Below, piece by piece: positions 49,160 to 61,991 of a DNA stretch of 64,000 nt. The notes below the pieces were generated by a model, which was not told the origin of the DNA, searched no databases, and saw nothing but the letters and a program-made list of their open reading frames with translations. The first letter of the stretch is position 1, and each line of letters opens with the position of its first letter. Source of the stretch: Patagioenas fasciata (Eukaryota; Chordata; Aves; Columbiformes; Columbidae). The stretch is taken from assembly GCF_037038585.1 (NCBI RefSeq), contig NC_092525.1:28670367-28734366 (forward strand), given 5' to 3'. The translations under genes were made by a program, and so were the position numbers.

Positions 49160-49240
49160 TGTTCAGCTCTTGATCTGTTATTGAAGTCACTAAGAGTTTT
49201 TCCATTGACTACAGGGGGAGTAGGATTTGACCTAATTTCC
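49160..49240 (+). mobile_element. possible ancient amniote interspersed repeat
   Basis: Contains 'ttattgaagtcactaagagtttttccattgactacagggggagtaggatttgacc', a diverged form of words (gaagtcaatgg..gttttgccattgacttcaatgggagcaggat) that recur widely in sauropsid genomes. The family name is not remembered with certainty, and the copy is too short to define. Similar traces are at about 35.0 and 44.5 kb. Confidence 0.4.
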
Positions 49241-50764
49241 CTAACGGAGCACAAGGGTGATATTTCTGAACTGTTTTTTATGTGTTCTAATTTTATTTAA
49301 CATAGTTAAAAGTTAAAATAGGACATAATGATTCATATTTGAAAGTAAGAGAGGGAAAATACTGAGGAATAAAAATAAAACAGCATACTACAGCAGGTAA
49401 ACAATATGACTAAATGAAAATACTGGGTGAAATATGAATCACTGCCTTCATAAACTCTGTTAAATTAAATCCTATATTCTTCCATCATCTTTTCATGAAC
49501 TACCCCTATGTAAAGAAAATTACATTGTGTATTCCTATAATATATTAATCATATAGTAGTGGCTTCTTTTTAAGACAACAGAATCTGTTCCGTGTAGAAA
49601 AGCCTCAAAAGATTCCTAAAATTCCTGACTTTTTTTCCAAGCTTCTTTATTTAACACAAAAAAGAAAGAGAAGTATGAGGTGTCTTTCATAATACCAAGA
49701 AAGGGGGTGTGAAGATCTGATTGGGCTCTTGAGTTCTTTATTCTTTAGGCAGAAAAAGTTGCAGAAGTGAGAAGAAACTTAATGGGGAAACTAACGACTC
49801 ATATTTGGTCAACTCAGTGCCCACCAGCTCTTAAGCAGCTCTTTTTAGAAAATATTTTTGCTTTATGACTTGGCTAAAGTAAACAAAATTCAGTATTTTA
49901 AAAAACATCCTTTGATTTCCTTTCCCCTTCCTCACCTTTAATACTAAATCTGCTGGTAATGTGTTTCGAATGAATAAACTCATTTAGTCAAAATGGCATG
50001 GCTTCAACACTATAAATTTTTTTTGGAAGGGCCTGGCATCAATGCACTATTGTGATGCTGATTTAAATTTCATGGGCAAGAAATGAAAAATTGGTCCTTT
50101 TATTATTTATAAGTGTTTTCAATCAAATAGAAATTCAGCTTTTAGTCTGAACTAAAAAAGATTTAAGAATCTTTGCTGAAAATAAAGCTATGAAGCTCTA
50201 TACAGAAAATACACTTTGGACTTTCTGTGTGACAAGCAGATTTGTTTCTAATATAGAATAGATACATTTACAGTCATGTTAGGAAATAAAAAGGCTCCTT
50301 GTGCTTTCCCCCATACAGGCTTGGAAACCAGTGGGAGTTCTAGGTGCAGAAGGAATGCTGAACGAGTAATGGCAAAAGGAGAGTTTTCTTTGTGGACGCA
50401 CCCTTAACATTGTCACTTATTTGTAATTGCTTAGTAAGTTATATTGGAAAGATAGGAATCAGATTCATGACTGAAAACTGTTTAATATATCTGGCTAGTC
50501 TAAACTTGTACAAAAAAGGTGTTTTAAACTAGAGAAGTATGAATCTCTTCTCAGAACTGCTAGTGGTGTAAAGCACTTTTGACTTTAACCGGTCAATTCA
50601 CTTTTAAGGTTGAAAAATAATATAAACATTTTCATTCCTTATTTTACAGCAAAATAGTCTTGTGTGTTCATATTAGTTTAACAAAATGCCATTAACCTTC
50701 AGAAACAGAAGTTGTACAGGGGTTTCTCAGATGAATATTCACAAACTGAGCAAAAGTGATTCTT
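49241..50764 (+). other. COL11A1: COL11A1 intron 1, nothing recognised
   Basis: AT-rich intron sequence without a recognisable exon or transposon. Confidence 0.5.
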
Positions 50765-50956
50765 CACTGTGGGGATGGTGAGGCACTGGGAAAGGCTGCT
50801 CAGAGAAGTTGTGGATGCCCTGTCCCTGGGAGTGTTCCAGGACAGGTTTGATGGGGCTTTGGGCAGCCTGGTCTGGTGGAAGGTGTCCCTGCCCATGGCA
50901 GGGGGCTTGGAACTAGGTAATCTTTAAGCTCCCTTCCAACCCAAACTATTCCATGA
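50765..50956 (+). mobile_element. CR1 LINE 3' end, plus strand
   Basis: Reads in CR1 sense: 'ggtgaggcactgggaaaggctgctcagagaagttgtggatgccctgtccctgg', then 'gatggggctttgggcagcctggtctggtggaaggtgtccctgcccatggcaggggg', 'ttggaacta', 'atctttaagctcccttccaacccaaac' and one tail unit ATTCCATG. This is a well-preserved 3' part of a different CR1 subfamily from the next entry, severely 5'-truncated as usual. Its tail abuts the tail of the next element. Confidence 0.93.
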
Positions 50957-51720
50957 TCATAGAATCATAGACAGAATCATAGAATGCTAGGGATTGGAAG
51001 GGACCTCGAAAGATCATCTAGTCCAATCCCCTTGCTGGAGCAGGAACACCTAGGTGAGGCTACACAGCAACGTGTCCAGGTGGGTTTTGAATATCTCCAG
51101 AGTAGGAGACTCCACAACCTCCCTGGGCAACCTCTTCCAGTGCTCTGTTAACCTCTTATGTTCCAGCTTAAACCCATTACCCCTTGTCCTACCATTGTTT
51201 GTCACCAAGAAGAGCCTGGCTCCATCCTCGTGACACTCCCCCTTTGTATATTTGTAAACATTAATAAGGTCACCCCTCAGTCTCCTCCAAACTAAAGAGA
51301 CCCAACTCCCTCAGTCTTTCCTCATAAGGGAGATGCTCCACTCCCTTAATCATCTTGGTTGCCCTACGCTGGACTCTCTCCAGCAGTTCCCTGTCCTTCT
51401 TGAACTGAGGAGCCCAGAACTGGACACAATATTCCAGATGTGGTCTCACCAGGGCAGAGTAGAGAGGAAGGAGAACCTCTCTCGACCTACTAACCACCCC
51501 CCTTCTAATAAGCCCCAGGATGCCATTGGTCCTCTTGGCCACAAGGGCACAGTGCTGGCTCATGGTCATCGTGCTGTCCACCAGGATCCCCAGGTCCCTC
51601 TCCCCTACACTGCTCTCTAATGGATCATTCCCCAACTTATACTGGATCCCAGTGGTCCTAGCTGAAGATTTTCTGAGTCCCAAGGATCAGAGGGTGAAAT
51701 GGTCCAGTCTTCCCAGACCT
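50957..51720 (-). mobile_element. CR1 LINE, 3' part with reverse-transcriptase C-terminus
   Basis: The 3' end (low coordinate) has repeated tail units (ATAGAATC/ACAGAATC), then GGATTGGAAGGGACCTCG and the 'tcatctagtccaatcccc' block, followed by the 3' UTR and the end of ORF2. The element lies on the minus strand and is truncated on its 5' side at about 51720. It is relatively well conserved. Together with the plus-strand copy just before it, it forms a tail-to-tail pair with the palindrome ATGATCAT (50953-50960) at the junction. Confidence 0.95.
51270..51683 (-). pseudogene. CR1 ORF2 (reverse transcriptase C-terminal part), broken
   Basis: An open stretch of about 137 codons encoding the region after the polymerase core of CR1 ORF2, with the typical words [53 protein letters not shown] and [14 protein letters not shown]. 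It is not functional: a stop (TGA, where SLGLR should be preceded by an open codon) lies just upstream at about 51687. After LFSLE the frame shifts by a small deletion at about 51275-51290, and the [10 protein letters not shown] part follows in another frame. A further internal deletion removes the stretch between the LEHK-like and [12 protein letters not shown] words at about 51145-51155. The 5' two thirds of ORF2 are absent. Confidence 0.93.
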
Positions 51721-52110
51721 GCATGTGTATGTCTGGTTTGCTACATAATTTAGATTTTTTATTTGTTTCTAAGGTAAAACAATTATTTCAACTTCAGCAA
51801 CAGACATATGACGCAGAAAAATGACTGATGTGTGTTGTAAATTCTCTGGAGTATGAATCTTTGTATTTAGTTTAGAAGGAAATTTCACAAAGGTCCCAGA
51901 AAGGATCAGGCTGCAGGAAACTATGTCTTTTTACTAGCTCTGTAGAAAAGATGTTTCCCAACTTCTGTTTTGCCTATATCTTAACAAATGTAACTGTACG
52001 CAAGTACATATAGAATACCTCTCTGTGCCTAGCACCTATTGTTGGAATGTCACTAGAAAAATAGCCTTTGATATAAAACCTTTCCTGGTGCTTTGGTATT
52101 TTCTGATTAC
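51721..52110 (+). other. COL11A1: COL11A1 intron 1, nothing recognised
   Basis: AT-rich intronic DNA; no exon or repeat identified. Confidence 0.5.
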
Positions 52111-52152
52111 TAAATAAAATAAAATAATAATAATAAAAATAAATATATATAT
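52111..52152 (+). repeat. AAAAT / AAT / AT simple repeat
   Basis: AAAAT units pass into AAT units and then TA dinucleotides. Low-complexity tract in the intron. Confidence 0.9.
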
Positions 52153-53395
52153 CCTCAGTTTTACAATTGCGTTGCCCAAAGTTGTTTGGTCTTTTCCAAA
52201 CATGGCCTTTAGTTCTAACAAGGTTGGAGCATAATAAAACAGCTATGACATTACTGCTGAAGTGAAGTTATACCTAAAACACACTGGAGTAATTATGTCT
52301 CTCCTGGGTTTGTTTTGTACAATGGGGAACAGTAGGGTTTCCATCTACCAGCAAGATTAAGAAGCGGATTTTCTTTTCTCTGTAGAGCTCTCTACTTACT
52401 TTTAGAAGAAATCTTCCCAGTATTGGTTAATTTATCATTGTTCTGAGTATTTGTTGATAACGGGGTGTTGGTGGTGGAATAAATTAAGCAGAGTTTGGGA
52501 GAAATCTCTAATGTTCTAAGAATGTGAAATCTCATGCAGTGATAAAGATTTGCGCTCTGGATGGACACAATAGAGAGCAGTGGCTGAAAAGGAATTAGGT
52601 GAACACATGTGCCTGTTGTGAGGGCTTATAACTGTACTACTCAGTATAAAATACCAGGTTTACAGGCTATAAATGTAAGGATTAATTGTTGACCCTGTTA
52701 TTACAATAGTAATAGAACCTGGCAGAACTTAAATTCTTTTTAGCACATTATCACACGTAAGGGGTTGTAAAAACCTTTGTAAATTCTAGGTCTGGGACTT
52801 CACTGTACGTCAAAGTGTTAATGCATACAGTATGTGAAATAGAAGCTATTTGGCAGAGCTGATATTATGGAAGCAAAGTGTTGGCTGCAAAGCAAACTGA
52901 AAGCTGTGTTATAAAATATGATTTAAAAAATGAAGCTCCTGATCCTGCTATGAATAATGTCACTGACAGCTAAGCTTTGCCTATAATACAAATTAACTTA
53001 GTAATAAGGCAAATTATGGTCACATTGTTAAAGTATTACTGTAGTCTGAGTTTTGCCTACTTTGTCCCTTACCTGTGTATCTACTCACAGTAATCTGATA
53101 AGTTATCAAACATTCATGATTTATTAAACAATACAATTCAAAGTTTTACAGTATTGCTGTCTGCTTAAGTAGAATTCCTGCCAATATCAGCAGGATACAG
53201 AATTGGTTCTGATTTCCTTGTGTTGCTCTCAAAAGGTGGATAATACCTTTGACATCAGTGAAAGTATGGTGAAAGATTTTAGTTGTATGATTTAAAAAAT
53301 CATGTAGTTGTTTCTAAATCAAATTAAATACGATTACTTTAAATGACACCATTTGTGAATCTTGTCCTTAGCTGTTTTAGGGGTTTTTTCTATGC
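52153..53395 (+). other. COL11A1: COL11A1 intron 1, nothing recognised
   Basis: AT-rich intronic sequence. No splice-flanked frame resembling the N-terminal domain of alpha-1(XI) was seen. Confidence 0.5.
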
Positions 53396-53896
53396 TTATA
53401 GCTGAAAACTCCCATTTATTAGATGATATTTTTGAAGTCTATTGCAATTATTTCTGAGTAAATACCTTGACTGGCAAAGCTTTAAAATTAGCTCAATTTC
53501 TTTCATGTTTAAGGGCTGAGAGAACAGCTTGTCTCTTCCCGTAGCAGTGACCATTTCTAAGACTGTGTCTTTTTTTGGTATGGTAATAGAAACAGGATAC
53601 TCCAAGAATTTAATACTTGTTTTGCTGATTTTCACAGTTGGAAGTACTGTTTTCACTACCTCTACAAAAAGAACTTTTTGAATCCTTAGAAGAGGCCCTA
53701 ACATAGTTAGATACTTGGGCTGCAGTTCTGATATAATCTGCTGTGGCATTAAATAGCAATGACTCCACGGAAGTATTGAAGCAGATGTTACAATATTGTA
53801 AACTGATGGATCAATACAGGTCTTCATCAAATTATGAACTAGCCCAATCTTTTGTGGGTAAAAAGTGAAATATTTTATGGAATCAGGATCAAGTCT
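53396..53896 (-). other. unrecognised antisense open frame, 166 codons
   Basis: On the minus strand the frame is open from just after a TGA at 53897-53899 to a TAA at 53396-53398. The first ATG is at 53827, giving a 143-residue product; 22 further open codons precede it (beginning RLDPDSIKYFTFYPQKIG). The conceptual protein has a globular-looking mix of residues (SILPWSHCYLMPQQ, LGPLLRIQKVLFVEVVKTV, SIKFLEYPVSITIPKKD) with no low-complexity bias. I recognise no family, signal peptide or catalytic motif. An AG just before the open part (53894-53895 region, AAG|ACTTG on the minus strand) could be an acceptor, but the polypyrimidine tract is poor. It may be a chance frame, an old retrocopy or another fossil insertion, or an exon of an antisense gene. 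A rough chance estimate for a frame this long in 64 kb at this base composition is about one in seven windows, so it is only mildly unusual. Confidence 0.25.
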
Positions 53897-53899
53897 TCA

Positions 53900-56858
53900 G
53901 TGCTTGGTTGTTGTCAATGTGATAAAAGCACAACCTATCTAGTCTGAAAGGTTTTAAGCAATAGAAGAGTTATGGCCTATCGTGAAATATATAAAGCAAA
54001 TATGAAATGTCAGTCTCAAATATGTTACACTCCAGAATTGTGCAACATAACTAAAACCAGAAAGAAATATTCTTATATTTTGCTGAATATTTCTAGTAAA
54101 TAAATAAGCCTGCAAGTGAACCTTATTAAAGATCTCTGTGTGTAGTTGTATGTAGGCAAGTTTTCCACTGGTTTCAATATGGGATTTAAGTGTTTTTTGT
54201 GCTCGCTTTTCTTTTTACTATATGGGTATTAGAGATCAGTCTTTAAAAAGAGATACAGTTAGTAGTTGGTGAGTATATTAAAAGTGTATCCCATATATGC
54301 ATAGGCTGTCTTCATTATCTTTGAAAAACATATTATATATTTAGTAGATTTTGCAACATAGAAAGTCAACTAAATTTTTCCAAATAACTGGTGTGGAAGC
54401 AGAAATAGCCAATTCTGAGCAGTTTCACACAAACCCTCTGTTGGTGAAATAGTCAGTCATAGGCCATTTAAAGCATTCCTGTATGCATCTGGATAATCTC
54501 TACTCCTTGTAATCATTAAATATGAAAGCACTCCAGTAACACCTTCTTCTAAAAATGTCACCAGCCAGGATCCCAATTACATAATTCATCTAAAAGCTGA
54601 CATGTAGGAAAATTTTTAACAGGTAAAACAACCCTGAAGCATGTTTCCAGAAGTATATATATGTGCAATATATATTCAATTAATCTCATAAATTTATATT
54701 TAGGTACCTAGAAAAGAAAAAGAAAGCAAGCTTGATTTTCAGGAGCATTATTACTTTAGGCAGCTTAACTGGTTTCATTTTTGTCAGTGCCATTATTCAT
54801 AGCAGGATCATGATTTTCATTTTTTTAAATCATATTTTATAATACACCTTTCAAGATGGAAGATGCTCTGTAACTCAGTTTTGCAACCCACAAAAAAAAA
54901 GAAAGTTCATATTATTCAGTTCTGTAAAATCCTTTGGTTAATATATACAAACGGTATTGGAACTTTCTCAAAGGAAACTGCAAACCGATGCATTTGATGC
55001 TTCCTCCTGGAACCATCTTCTGTGACATGACTGGGCTCTCAGCAGAGGGCTGGGAGGCAGGCAATACTCAGACTGCCTGTCCCAAAAGCCTCTGAGGACG
55101 TGCAGATCTGCCCAGAGCTAGCCTGTAGGAAATGCTAAGGGCAGAAGAGTGGCTGATCCTTTTCTGGTGCTTAGACACCTTCAGCACAACTGCAAGGTAT
55201 CATTGCTGGGGATACAGACTAGAGCCTGCAGAGGGAAGGCAACCGAGTCCTTTCTTTCTAGGAACTGGGAAGCTCGGTGAGGCATTTTGTGCATAGCATG
55301 CTTTTGAATTCCTGCTCTTGGATGTTTGCTCCTGTGTTAATGCTTAACAGGTGAAGAACACAGTTAATTAATAAGTACAGATAATAATAATAACTTATAT
55401 GTATTTCTGTTTTTAAAATATATCCATCATACCTGCCCACCATAAGTGAAAGTGTTTAACAGTAAAAATAAGAACGAAAATATTCCCACAACATTAGAAA
55501 CAATACAGATTTCTACTAATGAATGGGTCTTGTACTGTATCCTAAAGGTTAACAAACTAACAAATTCTAACACTGCTAGTAAATAATTTCTTATTGATAA
55601 CTTGGCAAAGTGGCAGTATTTGTTACCCTTTCTGCTCTGGCAAACTCAGGTCTAGCTGGTAAACTAAACTGCTTGCTAATTGTTGATAGAATCAGAAATT
55701 GGACTAATGATCTGGGAAAAGGAATGCAAGAAAAAGTTAGCAGGTTTCACAGGAGAACTGCTGAAGCAGCTTGACAAATGGTAGCTAAAATAAACATATG
55801 TAGAAGAAATTTGACACAATCTGTATTTAAGAGTGTTTTTAAAAGAAAAACATTTCTCCCTTTTTCTAACCTGACAGCACTGTTCTGAGAAGTCAACAGT
55901 AGTATCTGAAGACTGGATACCCCTTCATATGAGTTCTTGTTCATGAAAATATTTTAGCCTCTTAGATTCATTAAGCCTTGGATTGTCTAATGAGTTAGTC
56001 AGTCAGTTAGAAACCTTCATTGTAGTATTTTTTATCTTTACCCACCTATAGAATACACAAACAGTCCTTAGAATGAACACTTAGAGTTAGGAAGATTCAA
56101 AATTTTAAGAAAAGTAAATAAACTAAATAACTGTAGGCTGTTATAGCTTTAATAGGTAGCATAGTTTCAAAAAACTGTGGAGCAACCAGTACCTTCTATT
56201 TAAGTTCCTAAATACATACACAGAAATCTGACCACAGGTATCCTAATTTGGAAGTCTTGTCCTCAAATATAATGACTCCCTTCATCAGTACCCAACAAAT
56301 ATGCATATTTTAACCTTCTAGGCTATAATAGCTTCTACTCTTTAAATGATCTGTCACAGTGAAATAAAATTGGACTAAACTTTAAAAAACACTCCATTTA
56401 GAATTGAAGATTAATGTTTCAACACTTAAGTTTTAGTTTTGCGGTGGTTCCATTGGAACAGATTACTGGCAGAATGAAATATTTTCAGGGAAAAGTGTGA
56501 AGTAAATAGTAGTAACTTAGAAATATTAGTCTTCCTCAGCTTCTCAGATAATTCTTTTTTACTGGGGCAAATTAAGCTCTTTAATGCTCCAGGGTTGTAT
56601 CTCACCAATTACAAGTTATTGACTAAATCTCACAGGCTATTTGTGGAATCATCACTGATAAATTTGCACTTTCACATTAAGCAAAAGAAGGGCATTACTG
56701 AAGAATTATGCTAACTGAAGAATTTGTTTATTATAAAATACTGTGTATTATATCTCAAAAAAGAAAAGCCACAGTTACCAAAGTTAACAGTATAGCAAAC
56801 AGTTGCACACTGAGTTTGCTCAGGTATATCTGTAAAGTAAAGAATACTGGTTCTTCTG
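53900..56858 (+). other. COL11A1: COL11A1 intron 1, no exon seen
   Basis: AT-rich intron. Small TA-rich stretch at 54653-54680. A GC-richer, repeat-free part at 55010-55260 is unassigned. Short minus frames (about 60-65 codons) are unconvincing. Confidence 0.5.
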
Positions 56859-56874
56859 TTTTTTTTTTTTTTTT
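56859..56874 (+). repeat. poly(T) run, 16 T
   Basis: Uninterrupted T16. On the minus strand it is a poly(A) within the short frame 56755-57003, where it yields only a lysine run. Confidence 0.85.
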
Positions 56875-59800
56875 CTCTTGAGTTTTGTTATTATTTACAT
56901 TTAGAGTATGCCCATCAGCATGCAGCCTGGGAGCATTTTGTATATTGTGTCGGTGAACATAACCTTTAAATAGGGAAGGATCATTGTGCCTGAGCTCTCT
57001 CATAAAATTAAGAGACTAAGATCCAGGAGTTACCAGACCAAATTCTAAATGTAATAGGATTTCAGCTCTATGGTTTATTAGGCATTTGAACAGAAATAAA
57101 AGTATTTTCATCTAAATGAGTTATCCCCTGAGCAGTTTCTTATGGGAATTAGTTTTGTAGCCAGAAGTTGCCCCCACAGTCACTTTCCTGTCAGTCCTGG
57201 TGAGCTGCATTTTGAGGCCTGTCAGCTAAGCCCTTCCTTCTGAAAATACAGATGTTTGTTTCCTCTGTATACCCTATCTTCAGTAAAATTCTGTCTTGAA
57301 CTCTTTGGTCCTTAGTCATCAGCACCATTAATGCTTTGCTGTACAGTTCATAGAAAGAGAGAAATGTCAAGTTTGATATAGCCTATCTAAAAAGGTTCAG
57401 GGCTATATTAATTTCTCACTGCAACTTCCAAGTGGCTTGCAACATGTGTAGAATAGATCTCAAGGTGTGGGACCTTCTAGGTAAGAACAGTTATCCATTC
57501 TGACTTCCTTGCTTAACCCTTAAGGAATAATCAAATTCACTCAAAAGAACTATCAGTTAGATAATCTTTTTAATCTGCATGTATTCTAAGTCTACTGAGG
57601 ACTGCTGCGTGCATCTGTGATAGGATCGCTCTAGATGTTTGACCGCTTGAGGTCTGGGTAACACATGAAATAACGAGTGAGATCCACAGTAGTGGGGAAT
57701 TGTGGCCGCTCATGGAATTGACCTATAAATTGCTTTTCAATACAGCTTCATGTAGGAAAGGATGGTTAGAAAACTCTCTGATAACCGATTAGCCTATATA
57801 GGTCTAAAATGATTTCTGAGGAAGCACTCGCAAGTGTGTTGAAAGTATTGTAGTAACAGAGTGTCCAGGTAATTTTCTATCAATGAAATGAAGCAGATGT
57901 GGAATTTGTTGATTGATTTATGCAGAAACAGACTAAAATTACTAGTAAGATACTGTAAGTGGAAGCAGATATGTATGCTAAGAAACAGGAGCTCAAGTGT
58001 TTTTATATGCTTAAGCACAAATTTATTGACACATACACATTAGCTGGTTAGAGTGATATGGGACAGGACATTATATTTACATGAAACAATACAGCTCTAT
58101 TTTCAATGTGTGTTAATGGCCTAACATTTATGTACCTAGCATTTACATTAATGTCACTCACCAGATGGATTTGAGTAAACCTATGTGATCTGAGTAAGCC
58201 TATATGGAGAACTTCTTTTGGTTTTGGATCATCGCTGCAGTTGATCAGTAGCTAGAAAATTGTGAAAAAGCATCTGTTGTTAATAAAAATATTTTCATAA
58301 ATACGAAGTCATTAAAATAATTAACCTTACAACATGATTGTGGCTAGAAATATTATATGTGTAGATAGATTTTACCCTTTTATACAAAATGATTGTTGCT
58401 GATGTAATACCGAAGATGACATTGCTACCATTAGGTGCACTGTTGATCCATCTTTTTTCTGTTCTGCACAGTTTGCCTTTGCAGGGTCAGATGGGTTCTG
58501 TCACAATGCAGAATTTTAATGGTGGCTGCTGAAGCACAAGCAAGAAATATTGTTGCCTATCACTAAGATAGTAAGTTTGCCATAATGTCAGTTACAGACC
58601 AGATGCATATTTTATAAACTAAGAAGAAATTATTAAACATTGTTTGCTTACCATCTGCCCTTGCATTTAAATCAAATGTTATGAACCAGACCTGAACATT
58701 CCAATGCAAATTTTCTTGCATCTGATACAATTTGTCCCTGTCTTGTAGTGTATAACCTTTTACCTAGGGTTATGTGGTCACTGCAAGAAGCATTCCCATA
58801 GAGAGATGTGGAAATGCTAAGCATTTTTATTGAAAACAGAGGTCATCCATGTTGAATAAGTCATCAGCACAGACGATGTGTCCAAATGACTTTAGTTTCT
58901 GCATTGTTGTACAGTTACTCTATCCCTCGTTTCTCTGATAACACAACCTGTGTTGTTATGGTATTTGGGAACCTCCTCCATAAAAAGAAAGGAGCCGTAT
59001 TTTGTAATAGACTCCAGCTCAAATATTTCAGGAAGTCAGAGTGAAAGAAGTAAGTCCTCTCATCTTGTGTAGTAAGTGCTGTTTATATTTATGGCTTATA
59101 ACATATCAGAAATTAATCTTCTGTTTTCACCAGCTTCTACTTAAGTCCAGAAGAAATCACGTTCAACAATGGTACTAGTTGTTAGGTATAATGCAATATA
59201 AAGGCATCAGAATTTGATCCATATGTGTTATATCAATACCAGTATTAATAAGAATGCTGTATCACGGAATTTATTTCAATGTAGAGATGTGGAATTAAAT
59301 GTAGCTGTGAATATAGGATCAAAACACAGTCTAGATTTTTACAGAGGTACTTTTTCAATCTATAATCGCATTATCTTCTTAAAAGATGTGGCTTTTAATG
59401 CATTGAATAGAATACATTGTCATAAGCTTTAAAATAAATATATAATTTTATATATAGGAAATCTAGGCTTGAAAATGCTAACTGAAGTTGGAAGTCAGTT
59501 TTTATATGCATTTTCCTCCTCTCAAAATCAAAAACGGAAAGCATGGGAAGTTTCCCTCATGTAATTCACTCCTGATATTCTGTCCTGACCTGCCAGTGTA
59601 AAAGAGTGATCTAGCATCCAGTTTACAACTACTTATCTCTGCTGAGTCCTTTTGATTTCCAGCAGAGATATGCTGACAGAAGGGGTTTTTTTCTTTTTTT
59701 TTTCCTATTTAGTTAACAGGCTTTTACACATATTTTAGTAGTATTGAAAGTCTCTTAGAATATTTTCTGTTTCTGTCAGTCTGTCTTTTTTTTTTTTTCC

Positions 59801-61991
59801 CCTAAGATTCCTACTTAGTTCCTATGGAAGAAAGCTAAGGGGAAAGCAAAGGAAGATTATGGCTTAGGAGTTATATTTAGTATGAGATGCTCTGGATCAA
59901 ATGTTATCCATATTTGTGTATTGAGTGAAAGGATGTACTTCAGTCATAGCACAATAATGAAGACCAGAATTTGGCTCTACAATTTTAGATATTGCAAGTT
60001 ATAAATTATTCCAGGTCTTGAGATGTTACACTACCTGTTGGGGTTTTTTTGTTTGTTTGTTTGCTTTGTCTTTTACTTTCTTTAATTTTGAAAACCAGGA
60101 ACTTATGCTGGAGCTAAATGATTAACTGAAATTTTGAAAGATATTAGGATAGTCAGGTTCGCATCTCACACAATTCTATCTTCTAAAAAGGGATTTTTGA
60201 AGAATTCTCTTTTGCCATTCCAGAAATCCCAGCACTTTTAAACACTTCTCCTATGGCTACTACTGTATAGTCTGTTAGTGACAGTGTCAGTTGCATGTCT
60301 CTCTGAAATTCTTTGAATGAAGGACATGCTGTTGAGCTGTGTGCTGTAGCATTTAGTAAGAAGAGGGATCCCCTGCAGTTGGTTCTCTGTCAGTGGAAAA
60401 GTAGCACAGTGGAAACTTGCTTTTTGGTTGTGGTCTGAAACTCAGGAGAGCTTTATCTGAAAAATGCAGACTTGCCCTCATGAGCACAAGCTTCTTTTGA
60501 AAGGATTCTCTTTTGGGTTTGTGTGGCTTACCTGCAGGAGGTGGCCTTCAAGCAGCAGTGCAGTGTGACCATAAACACCTGAATGAAGGGACCCACTTCC
60601 AGGATCTGAATCTTGTATTTTGTCAAATTTGCCATGACAGAGTTGAGTTTTCAAAGTTGTTGTCTAAGTTTCATAAGGAAAATTAACTGCACCCCAAGAA
60701 CTGGTGAACAGAGCTGTTTGCATGATGCTTATTTGTTGGTTATTTCCCTGCCATCTTAAATCTTAGGACCAAATTGGAGTGATGCAAAAGCATTACATCA
60801 TATATCATTAATTTGCAGGTTTTTTTACTTCTTTTATGAGAAAATTGTCCAAGGAAATTAGACTAGAATGTAAAATCATTTAGGCAAGCCACTTTATGTA
60901 CTGTAAGGAAGTTCTTGTGAGAGACCCTAGATCTGCCAATATATGGGTTACATTAACATTGTCCCATAAAAATACATGCTATAATCTTAATTTGTGGACC
61001 ATGCAAATAGGCAAACTGCATGGCCTTAGCACTGGTGCTTTTTCTGGCTGTTTCTTATCATTCTCAGAATCATGTGGGAGCAGGATGCTGGAGAAGAGGC
61101 AGTGTTCAGGAAGAGCTGGAGCTCCCAGGATACTGTGACACTGAGCACTGTAGAACCTACAGAAACCAGCAGAGAGAAGCCACAGTTTCAGCTGGCAGCT
61201 TCCAGACTATGCTTTTCCCTGCTCTGGGAGTTGTCTTCCTACCTGTCTACCCTGATTTTCTAAGCAGGCCAGTGTTGGCTGTGCGAGGACTTCTCATCAT
61301 CCTTTATACTTCAAACAGGTTACCTCTGACCAGTTAGGATCTAGGTGCTGCTGTTTTCAAGAGCTGTTTATTTCTGACTGGATTCCTACATGTGTGTGCC
61401 TTGTGGAATATTGAAAGCAACTGTGTCTAGTGCTTTCTGTAGAGACATTGAGCAGATAATCTGAACGTACTTATGTCATGGCAGCCTGGTCAGGGCTACT
61501 GAACACTTCATCCAACTAGGTGGCTGTAGTTCCAGAAAATGTAAAAAAATCCTGAAATTCACTGAGGTAATATTTCCATTACCAAAAAGAGGGTGTTTCT
61601 GCAGAAACCCCAATATCTGGTAGCCCTATGCATGACATAGGAGGACTGTATGGAAGAAGTGCTTTACACGTGAGCCCTGTTTTCAGCTGAGAGTTGGCAA
61701 TAACAGCTCTGAGGAGACTTTCAGGCTTGCTGCCTCCCAGATGAAATATAGGATTGGTTGCAACCTGATCTAGGCATTTGATAAGAGTCAAGCCCAGGTT
61801 AAATAATGACACACACAAGAATGTTACAAAAATATTTGTGAGGAAGTGGCACAAACTCAGTCTGTTTACTTCCCAGACTGCATGATATGTAGGTTTCTAT
61901 CAAAAGCAAACTGTTTTAAAGAGGCAAATCTTATGTTTTCCTGCCTGATCTATCTAAAGACTGCTAAATAACTTTACTTTTTAACTATCGG
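56875..61991 (+). other. COL11A1: COL11A1 intron 1, no exon seen
   Basis: AT-rich intron with T-rich tracts (59687-59703, 59788-59799, 60043-60063). Three overlapping + frames at 60896-61337 have no similarity to the collagen N-terminal domain or to each other's expected splice pattern. A CpG-containing stretch at 57600-57720 is unusual for this intron but not identifiable. Confidence 0.45.
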
